Part shown: one piece after another, positions 26,064 to 32,803 of the stretch
Layout: the number at the start of each line of letters is the position of its first letter
Position numbering within the stretch: position 1 is the first letter of the stretch
NCBI GenBank assembly: GCA_905233215.1
Contig: CAJODC010000019.1
Coordinates: 1-32,803 of the forward strand
Reading direction: 5' to 3'
Length of the DNA: 32,803 nt
Origin: an uncultured Synergistales bacterium
Lineage (GTDB): Bacteria > Synergistota > Synergistia > Synergistales > Aminobacteriaceae
Position numbers and translations under genes: made by a program
Notes under the pieces: model-generated
What the model was told of the DNA's origin: nothing
The model's input: the letters and a program-made list of their open reading frames with translations, nothing else
The model's database searches: none

Positions 26064-27947
26064 ATGAGGTTATTATTCGCTCTTGTTGTCCTTTTTGTTG
26101 CTGTACCGTCAGTATCAGCTTTCGCGGCAGTACCTCCCATTCTGCCTATGGAAGATTTTTTCAAGAACCCAAACAGCGCAGCCTTCTCGATTTCGCCTGA
26201 CGGAAAATGGCTGGCCTTCGCTCGTCCTTGGCAGCACAGAATGAATGTCTACGTCCGTGAGATTGCGACAGGCAACGAAAAGCGTGTAACGTCAGCAGCC
26301 GAACGAGACATAGCCGGATTTTTCTGGAAAGGTAACGGAAAAATCGTATTCGCTCAAGACACCGGCGGAGATGAGAATTATCACGTCTACATCACTGACA
26401 TTAAAGGCTCAAAGACTACGGATCTGACTCCTTTCGACAAGGTAAGGGCAGGAGTCCTTGATGATCTTGAAGATGACCCTGTTCACATGTTGATTGACAT
26501 GAACAGGAATAACCCTGAAGTTTTTGACGTTTACAGGTGCAACGTTGAGACGGGCGAACTTGAGTTAGTCGGCGAAAATCCGGGCAACATAACGGGCTGG
26601 CTGACGGATCATAACGGGAAACTGCGAGCGGCATTCACGACTGACGGAGTGAACGAGACATTTCTTTATCGAAGCGATGAAAAGAGCGAGTTCAGGAAAA
26701 TAATCACTACGAATTTCAAGGAAACTTTTTCGCCTGTAATGTTTGCTTACGATAATGAACTGATGTACGTTGTGTCGAACTTGAGCAGTGATAAAGCGGC
26801 AATTTACACGTTTGACCCTGAGAAGAATGAGACGCTTGATTTAATTTTTGAACATGATGAAGTTGACGCAGGCGGAATTTTGCACTCAAAGAAGCGCAAG
26901 ATTATCACTGGAGTAACTTACACGACAGACAGGAGGCACTACAAATTTTTTGACGCTGACCGTGAAGAATTGCAGAACACTCTCGATAATTTCTTTCCGG
27001 GACTTGAGGCGGCCGCAGTTGACATGGACGATGACGAACAGCGGGTGATAGTCCGGACATACAGCGACAAAACGAGAGGAGCGTATTATCTTTTTGACAG
27101 GAAGGATAATTCAATCTCAAAACTTGCGGACTTGTCATCATGGCTGAAGCCTGAGCATATGGCATCAATGAAGGCTATAACATTCACGGCTCGTGACGGA
27201 ATGAAGATTAACGGATATTTGACGCTGCCTGTTGGAGTTGAGGCGAAGAATCTTCCTTTGGTTGTGATACCGCACGGAGGACCAAGCGCGAGAGACACAT
27301 GGGGATTTGACTCGGAGGCTCAATTTTTGGCGAACAGGGGGATAGCTGTTCTTCAGGTGAATTTCAGGGGCTCAACGGGTTACGGTAAAGCGTTTTGGCA
27401 GGCAGGCTTCAAACAGTGGGGACGAAGAATGCAGGACGATGTAACGGACGGAGTGCAATGGGCGGTGAATGAGGGCATAGCGGACAGAGCGAGGCTTGCG
27501 ATTTACGGAGGCAGCTACGGGGGTTACAGTGCGCTTGCCGGTGCGGCATTCACGCCGTATCTTTATGCCTGCGCTGTGAGTTATGTCGGACCGTCGAATC
27601 TTTTCACGCTTCTTGAGACTATTCCGCCTTACTGGAAGCCGTATATCGAGATGGAGTATGAGATGATAGGAGATCCTTTAGCGGATAAGGCAATGCTTGA
27701 GGAAGTGTCGCCTGTTTTCCACGCTGAGAACATAAGGATACCGCTTTTTGTTGCGCAGGGAGCTAATGATCCGAGAGTCAACAAGGCCGAGTCGGATCAG
27801 ATTGTAGAAGCAGTGAAGAGAACGGGAAAAGATGTTGTCTACATGGTTAAGGAAAACGAAGGGCACGGCTTCCACAATGAGGAGAATCGCTTTGATTTTT
27901 ACAGGGAGATGGAAGAGTTCTTCAGGGAGCATCTTAATTCCCGATAA
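26064..27947 (+). CDS. Secreted S9-family serine peptidase (prolyl oligopeptidase type)
   Basis: The 627-residue product begins with a signal peptide (MRLLFALVVLFVAVPSVSAFA), so it is exported. A beta-propeller-like region (for example FSISPDGKWLAFARP) precedes a C-terminal alpha/beta hydrolase domain. The catalytic triad is visible: Ser484 in GGSYGGYS, Asp569 in GANDPRV and His601 in EGHGFH. S9 enzymes (dipeptidyl/acyl-aminoacyl peptidase-like) cut short peptides, so this probably feeds on peptides in the periplasm or outside. ATG at 26064 is 9 bases after GGGAG; a TTG one codon earlier is not needed. The next gene starts 20 bases on with a strong ribosome site, so they form an operon. Confidence 0.93.
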   Translation: MRLLFALVVLFVAVPSVSAFAAVPPILPMEDFFKNPNSAAFSISPDGKWLAFARPWQHRMNVYVREIATGNEKRVTSAAERDIAGFFWKGNGKIVFAQDTGGDENYHVYITDIKGSKTTDLTPFDKVRAGVLDDLEDDPVHMLIDMNRNNPEVFDVYRCNVETGELELVGENPGNITGWLTDHNGKLRAAFTTDGVNETFLYRSDEKSEFRKIITTNFKETFSPVMFAYDNELMYVVSNLSSDKAAIYTFDPEKNETLDLIFEHDEVDAGGILHSKKRKIITGVTYTTDRRHYKFFDADREELQNTLDNFFPGLEAAAVDMDDDEQRVIVRTYSDKTRGAYYLFDRKDNSISKLADLSSWLKPEHMASMKAITFTARDGMKINGYLTLPVGVEAKNLPLVVIPHGGPSARDTWGFDSEAQFLANRGIAVLQVNFRGSTGYGKAFWQAGFKQWGRRMQDDVTDGVQWAVNEGIADRARLAIYGGSYGGYSALAGAAFTPYLYACAVSYVGPSNLFTLLETIPPYWKPYIEMEYEMIGDPLADKAMLEEVSPVFHAENIRIPLFVAQGANDPRVNKAESDQIVEAVKRTGKDVVYMVKENEGHGFHNEENRFDFYREMEEFFREHLNSR

Positions 27948-27967
27948 GAATTAAGGAGGTGAGAACG

Positions 27968-28609
27968 ATGAAGAGACTGACACTAGCGTTGTTGATTATG
28001 TTGCAGATGGCAGTAGCGAGTTACGGAGCAGTCTCCGGCGATGTTGGCGAATATGTGCGCAAGGATTTATTTGAGGCGTACATGAAGAACTTTCAGGCCA
28101 CGCAGGAGCGTATACTGGACGAACTGAAAGAGATGAGGCAGGAAATGAAAGAGATGCGTCAAGTTCAAGTTGAACAGGGCAAAGAGATAGCAGCGTTATC
28201 GGCGAAAGTTGACGGGAATTACGCCTCGCTGTCGCAGAAAATTGACGGAAATTACGACTCACTGTCAAACAGAATAGACGGAAATTATGTTTCGTTGTCG
28301 CAAAAAATTGATGGAAATTACGCTTCATTGTCGCAGAAAATTGACGGAAATTATGCTTCGTTGTCAAACAGAATTGATGGAAACTATGTCTCACTGTCAA
28401 ACAGGATAGACGGCCTCGAGTCACGCATGGACGATTTCCGAAATTACCTGTACTTGATACTGGTATTGCTTGGAATAATGGTAGCGTTCCCGTCAGTTCA
28501 GAAGTTTTGGCAATGGAAAGCAGAGCATCAGCCCTCATTCACTCTTGAAGATGTGAAGCGTTTGATTGCCGAGAATAACGCAGAACTTCTCAAGACACTG
28601 AAATCATAA
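27968..28609 (+). CDS. Signal peptide, hendecad coiled-coil repeat, C-terminal membrane helix protein
   Basis: I do not recognise a named family. The 213-residue product has a signal peptide (MKRLTLALLIMLQMAVASYGA), then a predicted coiled-coil of about 120 residues with the Met-rich KEMRQEMKEMRQVQ, then six 11-residue repeats of the type VDGNYASLSQK / IDGNYASLSNR, and one membrane helix (about residues 155-175, LYLILVLLGIMVAF). A short basic tail with LEDVKRLIAENNAELL follows. The 11-residue period fits a right-handed coiled-coil. Its N-terminal part should lie outside the inner membrane, anchored by the C-terminal helix. ATG at 27968 is 7 bases after TAAGGAGGT; the in-frame GTG at 27959 overlaps it. 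It is in an operon after the S9 peptidase. Its role is unknown. Confidence 0.82.
   Translation: MKRLTLALLIMLQMAVASYGAVSGDVGEYVRKDLFEAYMKNFQATQERILDELKEMRQEMKEMRQVQVEQGKEIAALSAKVDGNYASLSQKIDGNYDSLSNRIDGNYVSLSQKIDGNYASLSQKIDGNYASLSNRIDGNYVSLSNRIDGLESRMDDFRNYLYLILVLLGIMVAFPSVQKFWQWKAEHQPSFTLEDVKRLIAENNAELLKTLKS
28208..28405 (+). repeat. Six 33-base coding tandem repeats
   Basis: Six in-frame 11-codon units of consensus IDGNY(A/V/D)SLS(Q/N)(K/R), starting at residue 81 of the coiled-coil protein, with strong DNA similarity but synonymous drift between units. A seventh unit (IDGLESRMDDF) is only partly alike. Copy number may vary between strains. Confidence 0.92.
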
Positions 28610-28610
28610 A

Positions 28611-28643
28611 GTCAATGCCACCGGTTATGCTGGTGGTATTGAC
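28611..28643. terminator. Shared hairpin between convergent genes
   Basis: GTCAATGCCACC pairs with GGTGGTATTGAC (12 base pairs, one G-T wobble) with a 9-base loop. It begins 1 base after the coiled-coil gene stop and covers the stop of the DUF4230 gene. The flanking T runs are weak. Confidence 0.6.
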
Positions 28644-29284
28644 TCTGTCGCTGCCTCAAGCTGAAGCACCGTGTCAGACATTCCGATTTCGCCAGCGTTT
28701 TTGCTGGTGAATATTATTTCGGCTTCCATTCCCACAGACGAGACAACTGAAGTCAAAATCTTCCTCACGTTCTCATTCGACCGCAGCAATATCCCTTCCG
28801 ATAATTCATGAGCTTTCACTTTCGCTAAGTCGGCATTAACCTCCCTGTTCTGATCCTCAAGTTTAACGCTGGTGAAAATTCCTGCCCTCTGATCGTAAAC
28901 TTCAAAGCTCTGCATGTCAGCGTAAGCGTCAAGAATTTCACTCTCAGGAAGCGTTATTCTGACTCTGTTCACTCCAAATCTCTCTGACACCTGCGCTTTC
29001 GATAAATCACAGCCGCACACTATCGTTCCGTAATATTTCAACATGAATTTTCTCGTTGTTCCGGGAATGTTGATGTTGAGACCGGGTATCTTCACTCCGT
29101 CAGAGAATGTTACGATTGACTGGAAACGCTCTCGGATTGTCGCAAGCTCGCTCACATTCTGTATGCCTGACAGTATCATTGTCCTGACTGAACGATTCTG
29201 TCCGGCCTTCTTCCGCATCACAAGCACAACGTTGACCGTGATTGATAATATTAACGCAAGTACTAAAGCTATTGCTGCTGTCAA
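28625..29284 (-). CDS. DUF4230 membrane-anchored protein
   Basis: The 219-residue product has one N-terminal membrane helix (about residues 3-22, AIALVLALILSITVNVVLV), then the DUF4230 domain: LATIRERFQSIVTF, YYGTIVCGCDLSKAQV, RITLPESEILDAYADMQSFEVYDQRAGIF. DUF4230 proteins are of unknown function, usually short single-pass proteins facing the outside. Start is TTG at 29284, 9 bases after AGGAGG; no ATG in frame lies upstream close by. It ends inside the shared hairpin with the coiled-coil gene. Its C-terminal third looks like a helical tail with no known motif. Confidence 0.8.
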   Translation of the reverse strand: MTAAIALVLALILSITVNVVLVMRKKAGQNRSVRTMILSGIQNVSELATIRERFQSIVTFSDGVKIPGLNINIPGTTRKFMLKYYGTIVCGCDLSKAQVSERFGVNRVRITLPESEILDAYADMQSFEVYDQRAGIFTSVKLEDQNREVNADLAKVKAHELSEGILLRSNENVRKILTSVVSSVGMEAEIIFTSKNAGEIGMSDTVLQLEAATESIPPA

Positions 29285-29305
29285 AATTTTTTACCTCCTG
29301 GCAAA

Positions 29306-30659
29306 TTTATCATAAAACCGCAAGATGAATTGCGTTATTATAGTATAATTTTCGCGTGAAATATCATGACAGAAGAAGAAAGATTAGCCAAGAACAACCG
29401 AATACGCGAGAAGGTAAAACAGACCAAGCAAAAACGTAAGTCTCAGCTTTGTCGTGTATTTTGCGTGAAAATCGACACCTCTCACCTTAACGAAAAGCAA
29501 AAACTTCACATGAAAATGCTTTTTGTTGAGGCTAAATGGCTCTACAACAATGCTCTGACTTTTATGAAAGACCACGATGTAAATGAGTATGATACAAAAA
29601 TCCAAACGGTAAACGGACTAGACAAAGACCGCCAGCCGGTAACGCATGAACTGCAATATTTAGGCTCGCAAATGAGGCAGTCAATAATTCATGGAATCAA
29701 GCATAGTTTGAAGTCTCTTTCCACGCTGAAGAAACATAATCACAAAATCGGAGCGTTGCGTTACAAGTCAGACTATAAGTCAATAAATCTTCAGCAATAT
29801 GGAGTAACGTACAGATTCTATGATGATAGCCACATAGGATTTCAAGGCTTCAAGGAACGGATAAGAATCAGGTGAGCAAAACAATTTTGGAATATCCATG
29901 ATATTAAGTTAGCGAATGCGAAACTGTTAAATCTTCCAGATGGTTACTATCTTGCGATAACAACGTATCAGAATAAGGGAGGTGAAAAACGCAGATATAA
30001 ACCCGAAATCGGAATAGACATGGGAATAAAGACGACAATAACGACCTCAGACGGCAGAAAGATAAAAGTATAGATTGTAGAAACGGAACGGGTAAAAAAA
30101 TGCCAAAAAGCATTGTCAAAAAAGAAGAAAGGTTCCAGCAATCGGTACAAAGCAGTGAAGTCGTTGAGAAAAGCATATCAAAAATTAGTGAGCGTAAAGC
30201 GTGATACGGCGAATAAGATTGTGCATGAACTTCTTGAGCATGAACGTGTGTACATGCAGGACGAGAATCTCAGGGGCTGGCATAAAGGATTGTTCGGTAG
30301 GACGGTACAGCATTCAGTGTTAGGGCTAGTGAAAGCGAAACTGATGAGCAATGAGCGTGTAACAGTGCTTCCAGCGAAAGAGCCTACAACGAAATACTGC
30401 CCTTGCTGCGGAAGACTGAATAAGGTCATAACGTTGGCTGACCGAGTGTATGAATGACAAAGAAGACAGAGACATACACGCAACGCGAAATATGATATTG
30501 CTGAGTAAACAAAATACCTGTGGGACGCAGGAAATTTACGCCTTTGGAGAGGACGTAAGACGGAAACAGAAATGTTGCAACGCTGATTACCGTAAGGGGA
30601 GGTAGTTCACAATAATGACATGCTCTCAAATTTTTGGCAACTGAAAGGGGGACTCTCTC
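29306..30659 (+). mobile_element. tnpB-only IS200/IS605 (IS1341-like) element, ends not exact
   Basis: A decayed tnpB without any tnpA fills this stretch. The left edge may lie after the AT-rich TTTAT at 29306-29310, followed by a small hairpin (CGCAA-N6-TTGCG, 29319-29334) and a TATAAT at 29344-29349. The right end is likely between 30605 and 30659, where a hairpin TACC-N9-GGTA (30588-30604) ends the tnpB frame. No inverted ends or target duplication are expected for the family. Confidence 0.45.
29366..30605 (+). pseudogene. tnpB: TnpB nuclease pseudogene, two stops and one frameshift
   Basis: The frame from ATG at 29366 reads as TnpB (N-terminal CRVFCVKIDTSHLNEKQKLHMKMLFV, then KWLYNNALTFM). 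It is broken by TGA at 29873-29875 and by TAG at about 30071. RuvC-I is intact (GIDMGIKTT), RuvC-II reads VYMQDENLRGWHKG with its Glu, and the zinc-ribbon start CPCCG is present. After VYE the frame stops at TGA. The next frame carries on with EDRDIHATRNM (RuvC-III Asp), CGTQEIYAFGEDVRR and a stop at 30603-30605. So one base is lost near 30455, and the second CxxC is not seen. TnpB is a guide-RNA nuclease of IS200/IS605 elements. No working product is likely. Confidence 0.9.
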
Positions 30660-31568
30660 ATCAATAATTCGGAAATCATCTCAAGCCTTCACGAGTTAGG
30701 ACTCGAAGTCGGCGCAACTACTGACGACATTCACGCTGCTTTCAGGAAATTAGCCCGTGAACTTCACCCAGATGTTACCGGGCAGAAAAGCAATTTCCGT
30801 TTTCAGCAGGTTACAGGAGCTTACACTGTCCTCAAAAACTTAACGCCCGAAGAACTCGAATCACTCGTCAAGACTCTCCCTGAACACGAAAAAAACCGTC
30901 TTCAAAAAATCGAGCAGAAACGCCGTGAAGAGTCCCAAAAGGCAGAGCGTTCAGCAAAAATCGACTCCATTCTCAGCAAATACGAATCAGATTTCAGGGA
31001 TTATTACTCCGCGAAAAAATCAGGCGATGACTCCGACATGAAAGCGATAATCTTCCGAATGAAATCGCAGAAGCATAAAGTCATCAACACTGCCCTGAAA
31101 CATTCAGCCCCTTTCGCCAACCGTGTCGAGTTCCGCAAAGCCTTAACCGAAATTCTCAGACGGCCGGAAATTGATTCGTCAACCGCCGAAATAGCCGCCT
31201 CTCTTCCTTTTGATGACAGAACAAGAAAGTTAATCGCTCTTGACACTTCAAGCAACGCCAAAAATTTTCCAGCCGGACTCATCATCAGCTTGATCGGCAA
31301 TGACGCTGACGCAATGGAAAGTATGCTTCTTCACGTGTCCCCCGAAAACACAGCGGTAATTCTCAGGCGATGGCCTTCCGGCAGAAAGATGAACAACAGC
31401 GTAATACGCAGTCTTTTAGCGTCTGACGATGTGAGAATTTTAGTGCCGATTTTGGGAGCGATAAGAACACATTTCCCGGCTTCAGCAATTCATCACAAGA
31501 AAAGAATCGCAGAACTCGAAAATCATTCCGCAGCAGCCGTCAGGGCATGGGCGAAAAAGTTGTTGTGA
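30660..31568 (+). CDS. J-domain protein with HEAT-like C-terminal half; non-canonical start
   Basis: The frame is open from TGA at 30642 to the TGA at 31568. It begins with a J domain: ISSLHELGLEVGATTDDIHAAFRKLARELHPDVTG, with the HPD motif needed to stimulate Hsp70 ATPase. A charged helical linker (LPEHEKNRLQKIEQKRREES) and a helix-rich, HEAT-like C-terminal part follow (SLLASDDVRILVPILGAIRTHF, AAAVRAWAKKLL). No ATG, GTG or TTG occurs in frame before the J domain. ATC at 30660, 8 bases after AAAGGGGG, would give MNNSEIIS, a natural start. ATG at 30615 is in frame but is cut by the TGA at 30642. Starting at 31038 would lose the J domain. Likely a DnaK co-chaperone; partner unknown. Confidence 0.72.
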   Translation: MNNSEIISSLHELGLEVGATTDDIHAAFRKLARELHPDVTGQKSNFRFQQVTGAYTVLKNLTPEELESLVKTLPEHEKNRLQKIEQKRREESQKAERSAKIDSILSKYESDFRDYYSAKKSGDDSDMKAIIFRMKSQKHKVINTALKHSAPFANRVEFRKALTEILRRPEIDSSTAEIAASLPFDDRTRKLIALDTSSNAKNFPAGLIISLIGNDADAMESMLLHVSPENTAVILRRWPSGRKMNNSVIRSLLASDDVRILVPILGAIRTHFPASAIHHKKRIAELENHSAAAVRAWAKKLL

Positions 31569-32465
31569 TTATTCCGTTACTACATCTTTTTTTTGCATTC
31601 TCAGCGATAAATCCTCAGTGAGATTCTTCACGTCTTCTTCGGTCCAGTCCTTCGAGGCTCGACCGCCCGTGATTCTCTGCATCGCCGACTGTGCCGACTG
31701 TGAGTCCTGCTCAAAAAGATCCATGTAGCCTCTATAGAGTCTGTTGATAGCGTTCTTCATGTCATAACTTTCTTGAGGGGCATCTGTTCCTGTGTCAAGC
31801 CATTTTCGGAGCGTCCTTCCTGTTTCCTGCGATATTGTGAAAACTTGACGGTCAAAAAGACTCGTTCGATCCTTGCTGACTGTTACGCCGTGATCCATGC
31901 TCAAGTCAAAAACTATCGTGAACTCGTAGTCCATTCCATCACGCTGGACAGGAGCGAGTCCGACTTTCTGTATCTCCGTCTTGCCTCGTTCGGTCTGAAT
32001 CATTGCGTAATCCGTCTTAGTCCTCATTGTCGCTATGATATGACACGATGAAGCGAGCATAGTTTCAATCAGCCTGTTGTGCCAAGGGGTAACTTTGTTC
32101 CACGCTGTATAAGAATTTCCGCTCTTCATGTTCCTCGTTAGCTGGCTGTGAACGTCAAGCAGTCCTCCTTCACCGCTCCAAGCATGTGAAAGAGAGTCGA
32201 TTATGAGAACGTTATAGCCTTCTTCTTCGGCTTCGTGAATTGCCGTGATGTATTTCTGGACTGAGTACGGTGCCGTTATCGTCTGAACGTCATAGTCGCA
32301 AATGTCAGCGTATAAATCGCCCGAACCGTTTTCCGTGTCAATCATCGCTATTCTTCCGCCGATGCCCTGCGCTATTTGAAGCGCGCCGAAAGTTTTTCCG
32401 GAACCTGCAGGGCCTGTGATTGCGAGTCTGAGTTTAGCTTTACGGCGTTCTGCCTTTCTGAACAT
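31569..32465 (-). CDS. Phage-type RecA-like ATPase (AAA_24, Sak4-like)
   Basis: The 298-residue product has Walker A GPAGSGKT near the start (residues 17-24), a Walker B-like LIIDSLSHAW with DTENGS earlier, and a core with ATMRTKTDY and RDGMDYEFTIVFDL. This is the pattern of the AAA_24/phage nucleotide-binding family, of which Sak4-type proteins help single-strand annealing in phage recombination. ATG at 32465 gives the family's normal start MFRKAERRKAKLRLAITG. An in-frame TTG at 32546 has no ribosome site. The nearest GGAGG is 14 bases before the ATG, rather far. No other phage gene is nearby, so it may be a leftover prophage piece or a host gene. Its stop abuts that of the J-domain gene. 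Confidence 0.82.
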   Translation of the reverse strand: MFRKAERRKAKLRLAITGPAGSGKTFGALQIAQGIGGRIAMIDTENGSGDLYADICDYDVQTITAPYSVQKYITAIHEAEEEGYNVLIIDSLSHAWSGEGGLLDVHSQLTRNMKSGNSYTAWNKVTPWHNRLIETMLASSCHIIATMRTKTDYAMIQTERGKTEIQKVGLAPVQRDGMDYEFTIVFDLSMDHGVTVSKDRTSLFDRQVFTISQETGRTLRKWLDTGTDAPQESYDMKNAINRLYRGYMDLFEQDSQSAQSAMQRITGGRASKDWTEEDVKNLTEDLSLRMQKKDVVTE

Positions 32466-32572
32466 AGAGTTTCTGTCTGCCTCCTGTGTGAATATTTTTG
32501 TGTAATTGTCAGTATAGAGAATAACACCTGAAAAGTTTTGCGGCAATCTGTAGTTATCGCTGTTATGCTGCG

Positions 32573-32803
32573 CTAATATCCCAGCTTTTTAAGTTCTTCC
32601 TGTGCCTTAGCGAGTCCCTGTTCAGCGGCTTTGCGATACCACTTCACGGCCTCTGCGTAATCCTTCTCCACGCCCAAGCCGTTGGAGTACATAAAACCCA
32701 GATTGTTTTGCGCAACAACATATCCCTGTTCAGCGGCTTTGCGATACCACTTCACGGCCTCTGCGTAATCCTTCTCCACTCCGTAGCCGTTGTAGTACAT
32801 AGC
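32573..32803 (-). CDS. Sel1-repeat protein, 5' end missing
   Basis: The frame enters from the right edge and ends at 32573. Two full Sel1-like units of 36 residues are present: MYYNGYGVEKDYAEAVKWYR then KAAEQGYVVAQNNLG, and the next unit with the same DYAEAVKWYRKAAEQG core. The last reads KAQEELKKLGY. Sel1 repeats are TPR-like protein-binding scaffolds, often secreted or periplasmic. The N-terminus, any signal peptide and the number of repeats lie outside the window, so location is unknown. ATG at 32800 is an internal codon, not the start. Confidence 0.88.
   Translation of the reverse strand, partial: AMYYNGYGVEKDYAEAVKWYRKAAEQGYVVAQNNLGFMYSNGLGVEKDYAEAVKWYRKAAEQGLAKAQEELKKLGY
32615..32779 (-). 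repeat. 108-base Sel1 unit repeat
   Basis: 57 bases at 32615-32671 are identical to 32723-32779, at a 108-base (36-codon) interval. This near identity points to a recent duplication or gene conversion within the Sel1 gene. Confidence 0.9.

Noticed and set aside
28208-28405. CRISPR-like array of 33-base repeats
   Set aside because: The units are contiguous, in frame and without spacers. They encode protein repeats.
29873-29875. TGA in tnpB as a selenocysteine codon
   Set aside because: No selenocysteine element was seen, a TAG and a frameshift follow, and the family has no selenocysteine.

Overview
The window reads as chromosome from an anaerobic, probably diderm bacterium of medium GC. Evidence: a K+-type membrane pyrophosphatase, a flavodoxin-ferredoxin fusion, a DUF362 protein, a SurA/PpiD-like chaperone (periplasm), an FTR1/P19 ferrous-iron uptake system, and frequent GTG/TTG starts behind strong GGAGG or GGGAG sites. 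The gene mix is compatible with Synergistota, but that is an impression from content, not a phylogeny. No tRNA, rRNA or CRISPR array was seen. Every stretch over 300 bases holds a gene.

Layout. (1) 1-4.2 kb: a sugar-acid/polyol dehydrogenase cut by the left edge, an HxlR regulator, and divergently an operon of metallo-beta-lactamase-fold hydrolase, flavodoxin/2x[4Fe-4S] protein and a ferritin-like gene interrupted by one in-frame TAG. (2) 4.2-6.5 kb: hppA, with an unusual Ala/Glu/Lys-rich cytoplasmic insert. (3) 6.5-13.9 kb: a leftward iron operon, FTR1 permease > P19 > DUF2318 membrane protein > two FtsX-type permeases > ABC ATPase > DtxR-family regulator. The order matches the Campylobacter cj1658-cj1663 type of system. 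One permease has lost its first membrane helix and is frameshifted, and the DUF2318 gene has no ordinary start in frame. (4) 13.9-22 kb: an AlbA_2/Schlafen-like gene head to head with polA, then a SurA/PpiD-like protein with an acidic repeat tail, then carB. (5) 22-24.9 kb: leftward PARG-like gene > thrC > thrB. (6) 24.9-29.3 kb: DUF362 protein, secreted S9 peptidase, a coiled-coil protein made of 11-residue repeats with a C-terminal membrane helix, and a convergent DUF4230 membrane protein. (7) 29.3-32.8 kb: a decayed tnpB-only insertion element, a J-domain/HEAT-like protein with no canonical start codon, a phage-type RecA-like ATPase, and a Sel1-repeat gene cut by the right edge.

How parts fit. 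The iron operon would bind periplasmic iron (P19), move it across the inner membrane (FTR1) and probably couple this to an ABC-linked redox or export step, under DtxR control. The HxlR-linked operon looks like a redox/iron-storage response. thrC and thrB give the last two steps of threonine synthesis. carB, polA and the chaperone are housekeeping.

Most notable: several genes carry apparent lesions or non-canonical starts (ferritin TAG, permease deletion, DUF2318 start, J-protein ATC start, tnpB). Three of the five are iron-related. Either iron handling is decaying in this lineage or the assembly has local errors; read-level checks would separate the two. I see no clear-cut novel defence or biosynthetic system. 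The best candidates for something undescribed are the peptidase plus hendecad-repeat membrane protein pair, the PARG-like gene fused into the threonine operon, and the J-domain/HEAT protein.
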